From positions 186,001 to 250,000 of the forward strand of contig NZ_JADPJL010000068.1 of assembly GCF_023073415.1 (NCBI RefSeq): a DNA stretch of 64,000 nucleotides. Reading direction: 5' to 3'. A program made the translations under genes and the position numbers. Numbering within the stretch: position 1 is the stretch's first letter; each line of letters begins with the position of its first letter. Under the pieces are notes generated by a model, which saw nothing but the letters and a program-made list of their open reading frames with translations, was not told the origin of the DNA and searched no databases. Of this stretch, positions 63,634 through 64,000 are shown piece by piece. This DNA is from Bradyrhizobium sp. 190 (GTDB lineage Bacteria; Pseudomonadota; Alphaproteobacteria; Rhizobiales; Xanthobacteraceae).

Positions 63634-64000
63634 TCAGCGCTGAGGCGTGTCCGGCTTATCCGGAGATGGCGGAAAGCTTGGGCCGGGTTGCAGTCCCGGC
63701 GACGGAACCTCCGGTGACTGGACCTCCGGCGACGAGACTTCCGGTGAACGGGTTTCCGGCGACAGCGTTTTCGGCGGGGCGGCCTCGGGCACGACGGCGG
63801 GCTGCACCGGTTTCGGCTCGGGGCGATCCTTCAACACGGATTCGGCAACAGAGGCTGCGGGCGGTACCGATGGCGCAGCGGGCGCAGGTGCGGCGGCCGG
63901 CGCGGGATCGATTTGGGGCTCGGCCCGTGCCTCGACTTTTTCGGCGGCCTTTGGCGGAGGTTCAGCGGCTTTTGGCGGAGGTGCAGGCGCAGGCGCCGCC
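63634..64000 (-). CDS. Pro/Ala/Ser-rich protein, C-terminal part (partial, runs off right edge)
   Basis: The frame is open from the window edge to the stop at 63634, giving 121 residues and ending SPDKPDTPQR. It is almost wholly low-complexity: APAPAPPPKAAEPPPKAAE, then a short tandem array of the SPEV type (SPETRSPEVSSPEVQSPEV). The folded part, if any, lies outside the window. A membrane-spanning or secreted protein with a disordered proline-rich tail is common here, but no identity can be given. Confidence 0.6.
   Translation of the reverse strand, partial: AAPAPAPPPKAAEPPPKAAEKVEARAEPQIDPAPAAAPAPAAPSVPPAASVAESVLKDRPEPKPVQPAVVPEAAPPKTLSPETRSPEVSSPEVQSPEVPSPGLQPGPSFPPSPDKPDTPQR

Overview
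The window is chromosomal DNA from a high-GC alphaproteobacterium of the order Hyphomicrobiales, most likely a Bradyrhizobium or close relative. Four things point there: the gene families and their order (fdxA/carD/helicase block, cobS-cobT-J-protein-bolA block, xerD divergent from aroK-aroB, divergent phaR and phaA), the strong GC bias, the Lys/Ala-rich CarD, and many palindromic intergenic repeats of the kind common in Bradyrhizobium. No rRNA, tRNA, CRISPR array, integrase or complete insertion sequence was seen. Assignments come from reading translated sequence; no database search was run.

Layout. 1-8,100 is a core block: carD, fdxA, an S4-domain protein, a very long SUV3-like helicase, a DUF3108 protein and rpmB. 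8,250-15,720 looks accessory: a lipoprotein, an unrecognised 590-aa protein with unusual codon use, a truncated copy of a DUF2235 (Tle1-like lipase) gene, a HigB/HigA-type toxin-antitoxin pair whose toxin appears frameshifted, the full DUF2235 gene, about 0.8 kb of composite repeats and a DUF2336 protein. 15,900-25,760 returns to core genes: an old-yellow-enzyme flavoprotein, a phytase-like esterase, cobT and cobS (aerobic cobalt insertion for B12), a DedA protein, two divergent citrate synthases (one fused to a DNA-binding domain), a J-domain protein and BolA. 26-41.4 kb holds a CNNM transporter-like protein, aroB, aroK, xerD, accA, an L,D-transpeptidase, a GYD protein, secA, a parvulin, argJ and a MutT-type Nudix hydrolase. 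41.5-58 kb holds a methyltransferase, comF, grxC, a nitrilase, DUF1178, two EamA exporters, ubiG, a PH-domain protein, lysC, ptsP, prfA, prmC, DUF4167, gloB and a DUF985 cupin. 58-64 kb carries polyhydroxybutyrate genes (phbB, phaA, divergent phaR), a GGDEF/EAL protein and two poorly characterised genes.

How they work together. Most genes are housekeeping: translation (rpmB, prfA, prmC), protein export and folding (secA, parvulin), aromatic and aspartate-family amino acids (aroKB, lysC), arginine (argJ), fatty acids (accA), quinone (ubiG), cobalamin (cobST) and carbon storage (phaA/phbB with PhaR). argJ-mutT, comF-grxC-nitrilase-DUF1178, aroK-aroB, ubiG-PH and prfA-prmC are tightly spaced or overlapping.

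The places most worth a second look are the 9.2-12.5 kb island (orphan gene plus a duplicated lipase 5' end around a damaged toxin-antitoxin pair), the HTH-citrate synthase and the palindromes at its divergent promoter, the structured 487-bp gap between prmC and the DUF4167 gene, and the repeat families that lie between operon partners and, in two cases, provide a gene's stop codon.
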